64,000 nucleotides of DNA from Neisseria cinerea (GTDB taxonomy: Bacteria > Pseudomonadota > Gammaproteobacteria > Burkholderiales > Neisseriaceae): contig NZ_LS483369.1 of NCBI RefSeq assembly GCF_900475315.1, forward strand, positions 186,001 through 250,000. Reading direction: 5' to 3'. Of the stretch, positions 10,648 to 18,415 are shown in pieces (within the stretch, counting starts at the first letter, position 1; every line of letters starts with the position of its first letter). The notes beneath the pieces were generated by a model that worked only from the letters and a program-made list of their open reading frames with translations, did no database searches and was not told the origin of the DNA. The position numbers were made by a program, and so were the translations under genes.

Positions 10648-11745
10648 TTATTCCGGATCATCCGTAAACGCATTTTCCCGAAATATCGGTACAAACGTGA
10701 AAAGATACAGTACGAACACGGCGGCGGTCAGAATCGCGGGGACGGTGATGAAGAATATCGGGTTCACGTTCATCAAAACAGCGCGCGAGACGGCGGCGGC
10801 GAAGAGGATGGGAACGGCGATGCGGCAGAGTTTGGGGTAGTCGAGCTTGGTAAAGCCGCTGTGCCACAGTCCGGCGGTCAGCCACACCATCATCACGCCG
10901 CCCATCATGCCGCCGAGGGTAATCAGGTGCAGGGGGGCGGAGGCGGGCAGGTTTTGCAATTTCGCCGCGCCTGTCCACAGATAGCCTGCGGCGGCAAAGA
11001 GCTGGAGCAGGTAATAAGTGCGGACGTAGTGTTTGCGCAGGAGTTCGTGATGGTGAAGCTCACGCAGCTTGGCAAGGAGGATGAAGCCGACGGCGAGCGC
11101 GGTAAAACCGGCGGTTTGCGCGGGCAGCCAAAGTTCGGCGGCGGCGTGCAGGAGTAGGAAGGTGATGGCGATGTTTTTATAGACGACGTTGGGGATGAAT
11201 ACGGGGTCTTTCAGACGGCATTCTTTGAGGGCTTCCGCGCCTAGAAGGACGCTGACGCGCACGGATACGAACATGACCGCCGCCATGTTCAAATGCACTT
11301 GCGCGCGCAACAGGTTCAAATCGCCACTGACGGCATAGGCCGTCTGAAAAACGGTGAACGCGGCAAGCAGTATCAGCAGGGCGAAATTGTCGGTATTGCG
11401 GTCGAGCCAAATCAGCCAGGCGCAGAACAGCAACAACACCAGCCAATAGGCAGCAACGAAAAACGAGGCAGTTTGCGGCGAAAAGGGCAGTATAGCGGAT
11501 GCGGCGAGCAACAATGCCGCCATCAAAGTAGCAACAGGTTTCAGACGGCCTTGATAGCCCGTCCATTCAAGCATGGCGGCAGTCAGGAAGCCACCGTATG
11601 CCGCAGGCAGCATGAGTTCCAAGAAGATTTGGCGGTGCAGGACGATAGAGCCGGGGCTGATGAAAAACACCAACGAGCCGAGTATGGCAAGCACCGCCGC
11701 GCTGACGAAAAACGGCCGCATGGGGTGGGTGAAAAATTTATTCAT
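10648..11745 (-). CDS. nnrS: NnrS family membrane protein
   Basis: Integral membrane protein of 365 residues with about 12 hydrophobic segments. The signature stretch HLITLGGMMGGVMMVWLTAGLWHSG (about residues 275-300), with its His and Met residues, and HLNMAAVMFVSVRVSV match NnrS, a haem- and copper-binding protein in other bacteria tied to protection during nitric oxide stress and denitrification. Its partners would be the denitrification genes, including the nos cluster 30 kb away. A 10-base match to an NsrR half-site (11767-11776) lies just upstream but is not convincing. The gene ends in a shared terminator with priA. Confidence 0.8.
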   Translation of the reverse strand: MNKFFTHPMRPFFVSAAVLAILGSLVFFISPGSIVLHRQIFLELMLPAAYGGFLTAAMLEWTGYQGRLKPVATLMAALLLAASAILPFSPQTASFFVAAYWLVLLLFCAWLIWLDRNTDNFALLILLAAFTVFQTAYAVSGDLNLLRAQVHLNMAAVMFVSVRVSVLLGAEALKECRLKDPVFIPNVVYKNIAITFLLLHAAAELWLPAQTAGFTALAVGFILLAKLRELHHHELLRKHYVRTYYLLQLFAAAGYLWTGAAKLQNLPASAPLHLITLGGMMGGVMMVWLTAGLWHSGFTKLDYPKLCRIAVPILFAAAVSRAVLMNVNPIFFITVPAILTAAVFVLYLFTFVPIFRENAFTDDPE

Positions 11746-11805
11746 GGCTTGGCTTGATTCTGCATGAAGATGCTTTCGGATATGGATTTATTGGGTGGAC
11801 AGGGC

Positions 11806-12020
11806 CGTATCTTTTGCTAAAGAGGCAAGCCTGCGGCATGCTTGCCCTCTCCCTAGCCCTCTCCCACGGGGAGAGGGGATTAAGCTGCCAAACCCGAATA
11901 TTTTCAGGTTTGCCTACCATCTGATTTTCAATCCTACGTTCTCTAATTTTCAGCAACCTGATTCCCTCTCCCCGTGGGAGAGGGTTAGGGAGAGGGCAAC
12001 GAACCGCAAGGTTTGTCAGA
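11806..12020. repeat. Inverted-repeat element, copy A (about 215 bp)
   Basis: Two arms of about 38 bases built on CCCTCTCCC...GGGAGAGGG (11839-11880 and 11958-12000) face each other over about 80 bases, so the transcript would fold into a large stem-loop. A second copy of the whole unit lies at 12735-12950 in the same orientation with scattered differences. No reading frame is evident. Together with flanking bases it fills the gap between nnrS and the cadD-like gene. Confidence 0.75.
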
Positions 12021-12040
12021 TACTCAAATGCCCGTATCAT

Positions 12041-12658
12041 TCATATTATTGATATTATTGTTCGAATTGTATTATTTTCAATAATAATAAATAACCCTAA
12101 ACCAATATAAATAACAGCCATTATCCAACGACTAAACTTCTCTACAATTTCACCAACACCTGAAATATTAGCCAATCTTTGTGCTGTATATACTAAAACA
12201 AAAATCAATATTAAAAATACAAGAAGAGTAACTAATAAGTCGACAAGATCTAAAGTCACAAAGTAAGGAACAAAAAGTCCAATATTATCTGCACCACAAC
12301 TAGCAACTGTAACCAAAGCAACAATACCGACTAATTTTGACAACCCTTTTTCATCCAATTCTTTTTTAGCTCTTTTTTCGCCCTCACAATCGTCGTAAAT
12401 AGCAACTTTAATACCTAAGTAAATCGGTATTAAACCTAATAAACCCAACACCCATTTTTCCGGAACATAATGCAAAACAAAAGCTAGAAATAAACTAACT
12501 AATATTAAAATTACAGAACCTAAATATTGTCCGATATAAATATCTCGATATTCTTTTCTAGTATTTGCTCTAGCAAAAAATATTAATAGTATTACCAACA
12601 AATCTACTGCTGTAGCAATATATAAAACAGCAGCAGTAATCACAGTCGAAAACATAAA
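12041..12658 (-). CDS. cadD: CadD-family cadmium resistance transporter-like protein
   Basis: Membrane protein of 205 residues with five or six hydrophobic segments, a charged loop after segment three (DDCEGEKRAKKELDEKG) and the motif VASCGADNIGLFVPYF typical of the CadD family, known from staphylococci for cadmium export or sequestration. It is much more AT-rich than its neighbours. I chose ATG 12658 (MFSTVITAAVLYIATAVDLL). The open frame extends 16 codons upstream, but that stretch is a copy of the 3' end of the adjacent ATPase gene read in another frame. The gene sits between two copies of a 215 bp repeat, which suggests acquisition. Metal specificity is inferred from family only. Confidence 0.75.
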   Translation of the reverse strand, partial: FMFSTVITAAVLYIATAVDLLVILLIFFARANTRKEYRDIYIGQYLGSVILILVSLFLAFVLHYVPEKWVLGLLGLIPIYLGIKVAIYDDCEGEKRAKKELDEKGLSKLVGIVALVTVASCGADNIGLFVPYFVTLDLVDLLVTLLVFLILIFVLVYTAQRLANISGVGEIVEKFSRWIMAVIYIGLGLFIIIENNTIRTIISII

Positions 12659-12662
12659 GCAC

Positions 12663-12724
12663 CTCATAATGAATCCCCTGCCCCCTTGGCACCACGGCTT
12701 TTTCAAAAACCGAATCGCGTTCGG
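12663..12724 (-). pseudogene. Duplicated 3' fragment of the ABC ATPase gene
   Basis: On the minus strand, in the ATPase frame, this reads ERDSVFEKAVVP then RGQGIHYE. The true C-terminus of the ATPase at 12965-13030 reads ERDSAFEEAVVA then REFQGIHYYE. It is a relic only about 20 codons long, directly upstream of the cadD-like gene, and shows that the cadD insertion involved duplication of local sequence. Confidence 0.75.
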
Positions 12725-12734
12725 ATAACAGATT

Positions 12735-12950
12735 CGTATCTTTCGCTAAAGAGGCAAGCCTGCGGCTTGCTTACCCTCTCCCTAGCCATCTCCCACGGGG
12801 AGAGGGAATTGGGCTGTCGAGCCTGAACATTTTCAGGTTTACCTGACATCTGATTCCCAATTCTACGGCTCTCTGATTTTGAGAAACCTGATCCCCTTTC
12901 CCCGTGGGAGAGGGTTAGGGAGAGGGCAACGAACCGCAAGGTTTGTCAGA
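12735..12950. repeat. Inverted-repeat element, copy B (about 216 bp)
   Basis: Direct-orientation duplicate of 11806-12020, sharing the ends CGTATCTTT.GCTAAAGAGG and GAACCGCAAGGTTTGTCAGA and the two GGGAGAGGG arms. It sits immediately downstream of the intact ATPase gene, which is probably the ancestral position of the element. Confidence 0.75.
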
Positions 12951-12964
12951 AATTTAAATTCCTA

Positions 12965-13660
12965 TCACTCATAATAATGAATCCCCTGAAACTCTCTTGC
13001 CACCACGGCTTCTTCAAAAGCCGAATCGCGTTCGGACAGCGGCGTAGGCAGGGTAATCACGTTTTGCACGTTCATGCCCTTAGTGGAAAGCAGCATGATT
13101 TCATGGCTCAGGCGTGCGGCTTCGAAGCGGTCGTGCGTTACCAGCATACACGCCATGCCCTGCCGCTCGATTTTTTCCACCAGCATGGCGACCAAAATAT
13201 CGCGCAAATCGCGGTCCAAACCGACGAACGGCTCGTCCAGCAAGGCAAGGTCGCAGCCGCACAGCAGCAGGCGCAAAAATGCTACCCGTTTCGCCATGCC
13301 GCCGGACAATTCGGTCGGATATTTGTTCAAATCGCCCGCAGTCAGCCCGACTTTCGCCGCCAGCGCGATGATTTTGCCTTCATCGGGTTTGTCCATAAAA
13401 ATAGCGATATTCTGCATCGCGGTCAAGTTTCCCGGCAGGCGGTTTTCCTGAAACAGAAAACCCGTTTTGCGGAAAGTATTGCGTATCGTGCCCGATTTTG
13501 GCGTTTCCAAGCCCGCAATCAGCCGCAAAACCGTCGTCTTGCCGCAGCCGCTCGGCCCGAACAAAGCTTTTACTTCGCCGTGTTGCAGGTTCAAACTGAA
13601 ATCGCGCACGATGGGGTCGCGGAGAATTTCAAAACGCACGTTTTCAAGACAGAGCATCAT
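12965..13660 (-). CDS. ABC transporter ATP-binding protein (nitrate/sulfonate/taurine-type)
   Basis: ATPase of an importer resembling the SsuB/TauB class. It has Walker A GPSGCGKTT, a Q-loop in FLFQENRLPGN, signature ELSGGMAKRVAFLR, Walker B LALLDEPFVGLD and H-loop LVTHDRFEA. It overlaps the stop codon of the upstream permease (AGATGATG), so the two are translationally coupled. ATG 13660 and ATG 13657 are both possible, and a GTG at 13669 would add three residues. The partner genes are the permease next door and the binding protein at 15426-16403. Its 3' end is duplicated beyond the adjacent repeat. Confidence 0.88.
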   Translation of the reverse strand: MMLCLENVRFEILRDPIVRDFSLNLQHGEVKALFGPSGCGKTTVLRLIAGLETPKSGTIRNTFRKTGFLFQENRLPGNLTAMQNIAIFMDKPDEGKIIALAAKVGLTAGDLNKYPTELSGGMAKRVAFLRLLLCGCDLALLDEPFVGLDRDLRDILVAMLVEKIERQGMACMLVTHDRFEAARLSHEIMLLSTKGMNVQNVITLPTPLSERDSAFEEAVVAREFQGIHYYE

Positions 13661-14454
13661 CTTCTCCACGGCATAAACAAAATTTCCAAAGGCTTAGTAA
13701 TCAGGTATTCAAACAGCGACACAAACACGATAACCAACACCACATAAGCCATCACCGTCGAAGTCTCCAGCATCGCCCTCGCATCCGCAATCCGCGCGCC
13801 CACGCCTTCGCTCGCGCCCAAGAGTTCCGCCATAATCACCACCTTCACCCCCATCGCCACCGCCACGCCGATGCTGGAAATCACATAGCCCGTCAGATGC
13901 GGGATATACAGATAACGGATTTTTTTCAGACGGCCTAATTTATAAGCGTCAAACAACTCTTCATGCTGCTTGTTCACGCTCGCCATCCCGACCGCCGCAC
14001 TCGCAAACGTCAGCGGCGCAACCAACACAATGATGGTAAACAACACGCTCGGATTGCCAAAACCGAACCAAAACAACGCCATCACCACCCAAATAATCGG
14101 CGGCATCGCCAACAAAACCGTAATCACAGGCTTAAGCAACGCCATCGCCGTCTTAAAACTGCCCGCCACCAGCCCCGCTGCCAGTCCTGCCGCCAGCGCA
14201 ACCGAAATGCCCACCACCGACCGCCACAGCGAAATCCCAATTTCGTTTTCCTGAAAATGTTTCAATAAATCAAACGACTTTTGAAACACCTCCGCCGGCG
14301 CAGGTAGCATAAACTCACCGAACACGGCGCTGCCCCACGCCCACAACGCCACCACCACCATCGCCACGCCCAGACCGGCAAAGCCGCTCCAAAGGTAGTC
14401 GATGATGTAAAACACCGCAGGCTGCGGTTTGCGTATTTTGTCGGTTTTAATCAT
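13657..14454 (-). CDS. ABC transporter permease (nitrate/sulfonate/taurine-type)
   Basis: Inner-membrane permease of 265 residues with about six helices. The EAA loop that docks the ATPase is EELFDAYKLGRLKKIRYLYIP (about residues 165-186), followed by the Gly-rich MAELLGASEGVGARI region typical of this class. It contains the DUS spelling AGGCCGTCTGAA at 13926-13937. It is coupled to the ATPase by overlap. The binding protein that should feed it lies 970 bases upstream, beyond an AT-rich insert, so the operon looks interrupted. Confidence 0.88.
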   Translation of the reverse strand: MIKTDKIRKPQPAVFYIIDYLWSGFAGLGVAMVVVALWAWGSAVFGEFMLPAPAEVFQKSFDLLKHFQENEIGISLWRSVVGISVALAAGLAAGLVAGSFKTAMALLKPVITVLLAMPPIIWVVMALFWFGFGNPSVLFTIIVLVAPLTFASAAVGMASVNKQHEELFDAYKLGRLKKIRYLYIPHLTGYVISSIGVAVAMGVKVVIMAELLGASEGVGARIADARAMLETSTVMAYVVLVIVFVSLFEYLITKPLEILFMPWRR

Positions 14455-14483
14455 GGTTTGGGTGTTGGTTGATGGGGATGGTG

Positions 14484-14572
14484 GGTCGTCTGAAAAATGG
14501 TAATTGGTTTAGACGAAACGCCACAATACAACGAAACGGTTTGATTTCCCAAATAGTGTTTTTCAGACGACC
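14484..14572. terminator. Inverted pair of variant DUS (GGTCGTCTGAA) after the 164-residue ORF
   Basis: GGTCGTCTGAAAAA (14484-14497) is the exact reverse complement of TTTTTCAGACGACC (14559-14572). The arms have the CC-to-TC spelling AGGTCGTCTGAA known from the N. mucosa/N. sicca dialect. It lies downstream of the ORF at 14624-15118 on the minus strand. The loop is long (61 bases), so termination is uncertain. Confidence 0.5.
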
Positions 14573-14623
14573 TTGGTTTGGGATTTTGGGATTTTGTTGG
14601 GTTACGACTGCGACTAAGCCAAC

Positions 14624-15118
14624 CTACGTTGGCTCGCAATTATTAGCAGGGGTATATACGAATTCATCAGGTTCATCTTCGTTACCCCTCTTCCCCCTTG
14701 AATCTTTATAAATTTTTGTTTGTTTAAAAGTATCTTGGATAAACCCGTTCTTCCCTAAAATCTTAAATACTGTTTGTTTATCTGGATTATCATCTTTTAC
14801 AAGTGCAAAAATCTTTAAATCTTCCTTGTACTCGTTTTGAAGGAATTGTCTTAGTATTTCTGTAAAGTGTACGTTTGTATCATCTGTCAATGTACCAAAT
14901 ATAATTTCATATCCATCTCCATAATACCAAACTTCCAATATGATAAAAGCTACTAAAACTTCATTTAAATAGCATTCATATATCTTGCTTTTTTCATCAA
15001 AAACGATAGGTTGATTATCATTTATATATTTGAGATTATAAGCCTTCTCATTTTTAAGAATAAATTCTGTAATTTTGTTGCTGGCAATACATCCAATATT
15101 TTTAAATTCAAAAGTCAT
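14624..15118 (-). CDS. Hypothetical protein, AT-rich, possibly acetyltransferase-like
   Basis: A 164-residue soluble protein that I do not recognise. It is far more AT-rich than its neighbours. The middle part (VAFIILEVWYYGDGYEII, then an amphipathic helix, then VFKILGKNGFIQDTFKQT) has the strand-helix-strand feel of a GNAT acetyltransferase, but the acetyl-CoA loop is not evident. The last residues run into intergenic-type sequence, so the C-terminus may not be original. It lies within a roughly 1 kb insert between the binding-protein and permease genes of an ABC importer and is flanked by foreign-spelling uptake sequences. Probably horizontally acquired. Confidence 0.5.
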   Translation of the reverse strand: MTFEFKNIGCIASNKITEFILKNEKAYNLKYINDNQPIVFDEKSKIYECYLNEVLVAFIILEVWYYGDGYEIIFGTLTDDTNVHFTEILRQFLQNEYKEDLKIFALVKDDNPDKQTVFKILGKNGFIQDTFKQTKIYKDSRGKRGNEDEPDEFVYTPANNCEPT

Positions 15119-15178
15119 CTTAAATATTCCTAATAATTATAGTAGATTGATTCATAACTCAACCTTCTAGATTTTGTA

Positions 15179-15373
15179 TACCGTTCTGAATATTATTTGA
15201 TAGACCGTCTGAAAAGAGTAGCACGTGTAGGTTAGGTCTTTCAGATAATTCAACAATTCTGTTTGGTTTAACAACCCAATATACAGATACCTGTCGTCAT
15301 TCCCGCCTGCGTGGGAATGCCGGCCTTTTTGTGTACTGTTCTAACTATTATCTGATAGGTCGTCTGAAAAGGG
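15179..15373. repeat. Imperfect 40-base direct repeats ending in DUS variants
   Basis: 15179-15218 and 15334-15373 match at 33 of 40 positions. Each ends in a DUS-like core, GACCGTCTGAAAAG in the first and GGTCGTCTGAAAAG in the second. They bracket a dRS3 element. The 307-base gap 15119-15425 holds these repeats, the dRS3 and a hairpin, and no gene that I can see. Confidence 0.6.
15299..15318. repeat. dRS3 repeat
   Basis: ATTCCC, eight bases, then GGGAAT: an exact match to the 20-base Neisseria dRS3 repeat, which is known as a target for filamentous prophage integration and as a recombination site. Confidence 0.85.
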
Positions 15374-15417
15374 TATATTGGATTCCCCAATACTAATTCT
15401 CCCTTTTCACACGACCT
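15357..15417. terminator. Variant-DUS hairpin terminator after the binding-protein gene
   Basis: AGGTCGTCTGAAAAGGG (15357-15373) pairs with CCCTTTTCACACGACCT (15401-15417), 16 of 17 positions complementary, starting nine bases after the binding-protein stop on the minus strand. It would separate that gene from the downstream permease. Confidence 0.6.
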
Positions 15418-15425
15418 CTTTCACT

Positions 15426-16403
15426 TTAAGCCAAGAAGAACCCGTTATCAGGCAGCTTGCCGCCCAAAAGTTTCGAATTGAACTGCATCAGGATTTCGTA
15501 AAACTTCAAAATCTCGTTCTTCACTTCGCTGCCTTTGGTTACCGTCAGCCGCGCGCCGTCCAAGCCCATGACTAGGGCGGGTTCGGGGGCGGGGAGGTAG
15601 TTTTTGCCGATTTTCGCCGCGCTTTGGCGGTTGGCGAGTATCCAGTTGAGCGCGTTTTTCAAATCCTGATGGAAGAGGTCAAACTGCGCTTTGTGTGCGT
15701 GGAAATATTCTTCGTTGGCGATGATGCCCGCCATCGGAATCAGCGGTTTGGTGTCAAACGCCTGCCCCCATGCTTTCACCAAATCAAAGCCGCGCACGAC
15801 GTTTACGCCCATGGTTTTGCCTTTCAGTAGGCTGGCAGTTGCCATCGGTTCAGGCAGGATGGCGGCGTGGTAGTCCTTGCTTAAAAACAGTCCGACTGCT
15901 TCGGGCGGCGTGGCGGTGTAAGTGATGCCGACTTTGTGCGCATCGATTTTCAGTTTTTTCAACAAGGCTTGCAGCACGATGTCGGGCATATCGTTTTTAA
16001 ACGGCACGAGGATTTTTTTGCCGACCAAATCCTGCGGCGAGGCAATCGCGCTGCCTTTGCACATCAGCTGCGTGATGCCGTTGGTCAAAATATTGACCAT
16101 GCCGACTTTCTGCCCTTGGTTGCGCAGGTTTACGCCGACATTGCTCGGACTCATCATTACTTTAAATTGTCCGCTTGCTACACCTGCGCGCAGTTGGTCG
16201 GGCGAACGCCAGATTTTCAGCGATACATCCGCCTGCTTCGCCAGCTTGCCTTGCAACGCCGCTACGGCAATGGTTACGCTGGGCATTGCCGGTGCGCCGT
16301 ACACGGTAAATTGTTCTTTACCAGCTGCCAACAATGAAGGCGAAACGCCTGCGGCTGCCAGCGCGGCGGTCATTTTTAAGAAATCACGTCTTTTCATGTC
16401 CAT
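15426..16403 (-). CDS. ABC transporter substrate-binding protein with Tat signal
   Basis: Periplasmic binding protein of 325 residues in the NMT1/SsuA-like class. The N-terminus MDMKRRDFLKMTAALAAAG has the twin-arginine motif KRRDFLK and a short hydrophobic core ending near SLLAAG, so it is probably exported folded by Tat. The body has the two-lobed pattern (LRAGVASGQFKVMMSPSN, DLVGKKILVP, ATPPEAVGLFL, AAILPEPMA). Its transcription precedes the permease and ATPase genes but is separated from them by a terminator and an AT-rich insert. It follows the TonB-receptor-type gene by 57 bases, so the two are likely cotranscribed. The substrate is unknown. The Fur-like site upstream points to an iron-linked ligand. 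Confidence 0.85.
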   Translation of the reverse strand: MDMKRRDFLKMTAALAAAGVSPSLLAAGKEQFTVYGAPAMPSVTIAVAALQGKLAKQADVSLKIWRSPDQLRAGVASGQFKVMMSPSNVGVNLRNQGQKVGMVNILTNGITQLMCKGSAIASPQDLVGKKILVPFKNDMPDIVLQALLKKLKIDAHKVGITYTATPPEAVGLFLSKDYHAAILPEPMATASLLKGKTMGVNVVRGFDLVKAWGQAFDTKPLIPMAGIIANEEYFHAHKAQFDLFHQDLKNALNWILANRQSAAKIGKNYLPAPEPALVMGLDGARLTVTKGSEVKNEILKFYEILMQFNSKLLGGKLPDNGFFLA

Positions 16404-16460
16404 TTTTTATCTCCTAATTCTTAATAAGCCAGTGCAGGCATTCTTTCAGACGGCCTGATT

Positions 16461-18380
16461 TTAAAAAGCCGCATGCAAACTCAACCAATACGTCCTGCCC
16501 GGTGCATACACCACGCTGGGCGATAGGGCGAGGACGTGGTCGCCGCTGATATGTTCGGCGTATTTTTTGTTGAACACGTTGTTCACGCCCAAGCGCAAGC
16601 CGTATTTGTCTTTGATGTTCATGCCGGCATACACGTCGGCAACGGTAAAGCCTTTGGCGGCTTCGCGTTTGTCTATGCCCAGACCGCTTGCCATATCAAA
16701 ATCGCCGCGCGTTTGTTTGGCGACAAAGCGTGTTGCGGCGCCGATGTTGTAGCTGCCGTGGGTAAAGTAGTTTTTGTAGTCGGCTTGGACGGCGGCTTCA
16801 AACGGACGGATTTGATAGAGCGGTCTGCCGTCGGTTTCGTTGTGTCCGTAGTTGTAGGTGGCTTTGATGCCTGCCGCCCAATGCGGATTGAAGTTGTAAC
16901 GCGCATAGGCCTGTGCGGTAAACAATCGTGCGTCCACATTGCGTGTGATGATGCCGCCACCTTTGGAAGCCGTGCCACTTTGTCCGTGGGCGCGGTCAAA
17001 AATAATCAGGTCTTTGACTTTGTCTGCCACAAGCGTGCCGCCCACGTTCCAGCCAGCTCCTGCGAGCGAGTTCATATAGCCGTTGTAGTAGTCGTTGCGG
17101 CTGTCGGCGGTGAGCTTGATGCGGTTGTGTTTTTCGGTTTTCAGCAGGGGATTGCCTGCGATGGTAGCGGTTGGGTTTGGGTTCATCAGCGCACCGTTCA
17201 TGCGGTTTTGCATGATGGCGGCAAGCGAGTTGAAGCGTTCGGTGTTGTCACCGATGCGTTCCAAATGCGCGAGGGAAACGCTGTATTTTTGCGTTTCAGA
17301 CGGCGTGAAATCGTATTTGAGTTCGCCCGACAAAGCATGACGGCGCACTTTGCCGTTGAAGTCGTAGCCGTAATGGGTTTTCCAGATTTGTTGTGATGAG
17401 GCGAAGGGGAAACCGGGTTTTATTGGGTTTTCAGGCTGTGCCGTATTTTTGCGAATGTCCGCTTCGTTGAGTTCGTAGCTTAAGCCCAAGCCCAGTTTGT
17501 GTCGGTCGTCAAACTTGTAAGATAAGGTATCGGCAATGCGCCAGCGGTCGATGTGCACATCGGCGAAACGGTAGCCGTTGAGGAAGTCGCGCATGGGAGT
17601 GTGGGCGTTGCGCTCGCCGTTTTGGCTGTCGTTGCGGTAGCTGGCTGTGGCCGTGTTGTGGAACTTGCCGAAATCTGCGTCGTGTTTGAGCGAGAAATCA
17701 TACACTTTACGGTCAAGTTCTACGAACACTTTCTGCTGCGTATTGTTTTGACGCAGGGAGTAATTGTCGGCGCGGCGTTTGAGTTTGATGATGCCTGCTT
17801 CCGCGCTAACCGTATTGTTTAAATCGGCATTGCCCCAACGCGCGTTGAGTTTGGAGATGTGGCGTTCGGTGTCCAATGCGTCGTTGACGAACTGCGGCTG
17901 GCGGTCGTTGTTGATGTCGTCGTGCAGATAAGTGAGGCGGTATTCTTGATTTTCAGACGGCACGAAACCGAGTACCAAAGCCTGATTGAAGCGGCTGTAT
18001 TCCCAATCGGTGTCGCGCCCACCACCATCTTTGTAGCCGTTTGCCTTGGTGTGATTGAGGTTGGCTACGCCGTATACCTTCGCCCCGCGTGCTTGCGCGG
18101 TAACGGAATTATAAAAACTTTTGCCGTAGAAGCCGCTGTTTGCTTTCAGCGGACGGAAGGCTTGGTCTATGTTTTCGGTAACAAAGTAATGATTGCTGCG
18201 GTCGGTGCGGTCGAATTGGTTTTCGGGGAAATAGCCTTGCGCTGCGGTTGGTGCAATCGGTTTGGGAGGGGAGAAGGTTTTGACGGATTGTATTTCTTCA
18301 GTATTTGCCAGTTGTTCTGCCCAAGATGGAGTAACGGAAAAAACGGTCATCAAAGCCCATGTGAGAGTATTTAGTTTCAT
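16461..18380 (-). CDS. TonB-dependent receptor-type outer-membrane barrel, plug domain apparently missing
   Basis: Outer-membrane protein of 639 residues with a Sec signal (MKLNTLTWALMTVFSVTPSWA) and a C-terminal aromatic ending (GRTYWLSLHAAF). The barrel and the NNVFNKKYAEHIS motif near the end are typical of TonB receptors, and the C-terminus recalls the copper receptors NosA/OprC. However, only about 50 residues separate the mature N-terminus from what looks like the first barrel strand (SGFYGKSFYNSVTAQARG). I find neither a TonB box nor the roughly 130-residue plug. It may be a decayed receptor with an in-frame deletion or a channel of a new kind. Cotranscribed with the binding protein and preceded by a Fur-like operator. 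Confidence 0.75.
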   Translation of the reverse strand: MKLNTLTWALMTVFSVTPSWAEQLANTEEIQSVKTFSPPKPIAPTAAQGYFPENQFDRTDRSNHYFVTENIDQAFRPLKANSGFYGKSFYNSVTAQARGAKVYGVANLNHTKANGYKDGGGRDTDWEYSRFNQALVLGFVPSENQEYRLTYLHDDINNDRQPQFVNDALDTERHISKLNARWGNADLNNTVSAEAGIIKLKRRADNYSLRQNNTQQKVFVELDRKVYDFSLKHDADFGKFHNTATASYRNDSQNGERNAHTPMRDFLNGYRFADVHIDRWRIADTLSYKFDDRHKLGLGLSYELNEADIRKNTAQPENPIKPGFPFASSQQIWKTHYGYDFNGKVRRHALSGELKYDFTPSETQKYSVSLAHLERIGDNTERFNSLAAIMQNRMNGALMNPNPTATIAGNPLLKTEKHNRIKLTADSRNDYYNGYMNSLAGAGWNVGGTLVADKVKDLIIFDRAHGQSGTASKGGGIITRNVDARLFTAQAYARYNFNPHWAAGIKATYNYGHNETDGRPLYQIRPFEAAVQADYKNYFTHGSYNIGAATRFVAKQTRGDFDMASGLGIDKREAAKGFTVADVYAGMNIKDKYGLRLGVNNVFNKKYAEHISGDHVLALSPSVVYAPGRTYWLSLHAAF

Positions 18381-18392
18381 TTTTTAGCTCAT

Positions 18393-18415
18393 GATAATAA
18401 TTATTATTTATTATC
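18393..18415. promoter_or_regulatory. Fur-box-like operator of the TonB-type receptor gene
   Basis: GATAATAATTATTATTTAT matches the classical 19-base Fur consensus at about 13 positions and contains a perfect 14-base palindrome (ATAATAATTATTAT). It overlaps the predicted -10 region and ends 13 bases before the start codon, a position expected for iron-dependent repression. Confidence 0.55.

Noticed and set aside
11767-11776. NsrR-like half-site AAGATGCTTT before nnrS
   Set aside because: Only one half matches the enterobacterial motif, the second half is missing, and the neisserial NsrR motif may differ.
15137-15160. TATAGTAGATTG as a Correia terminus
   Set aside because: No second end and no core sequence; treated as chance.
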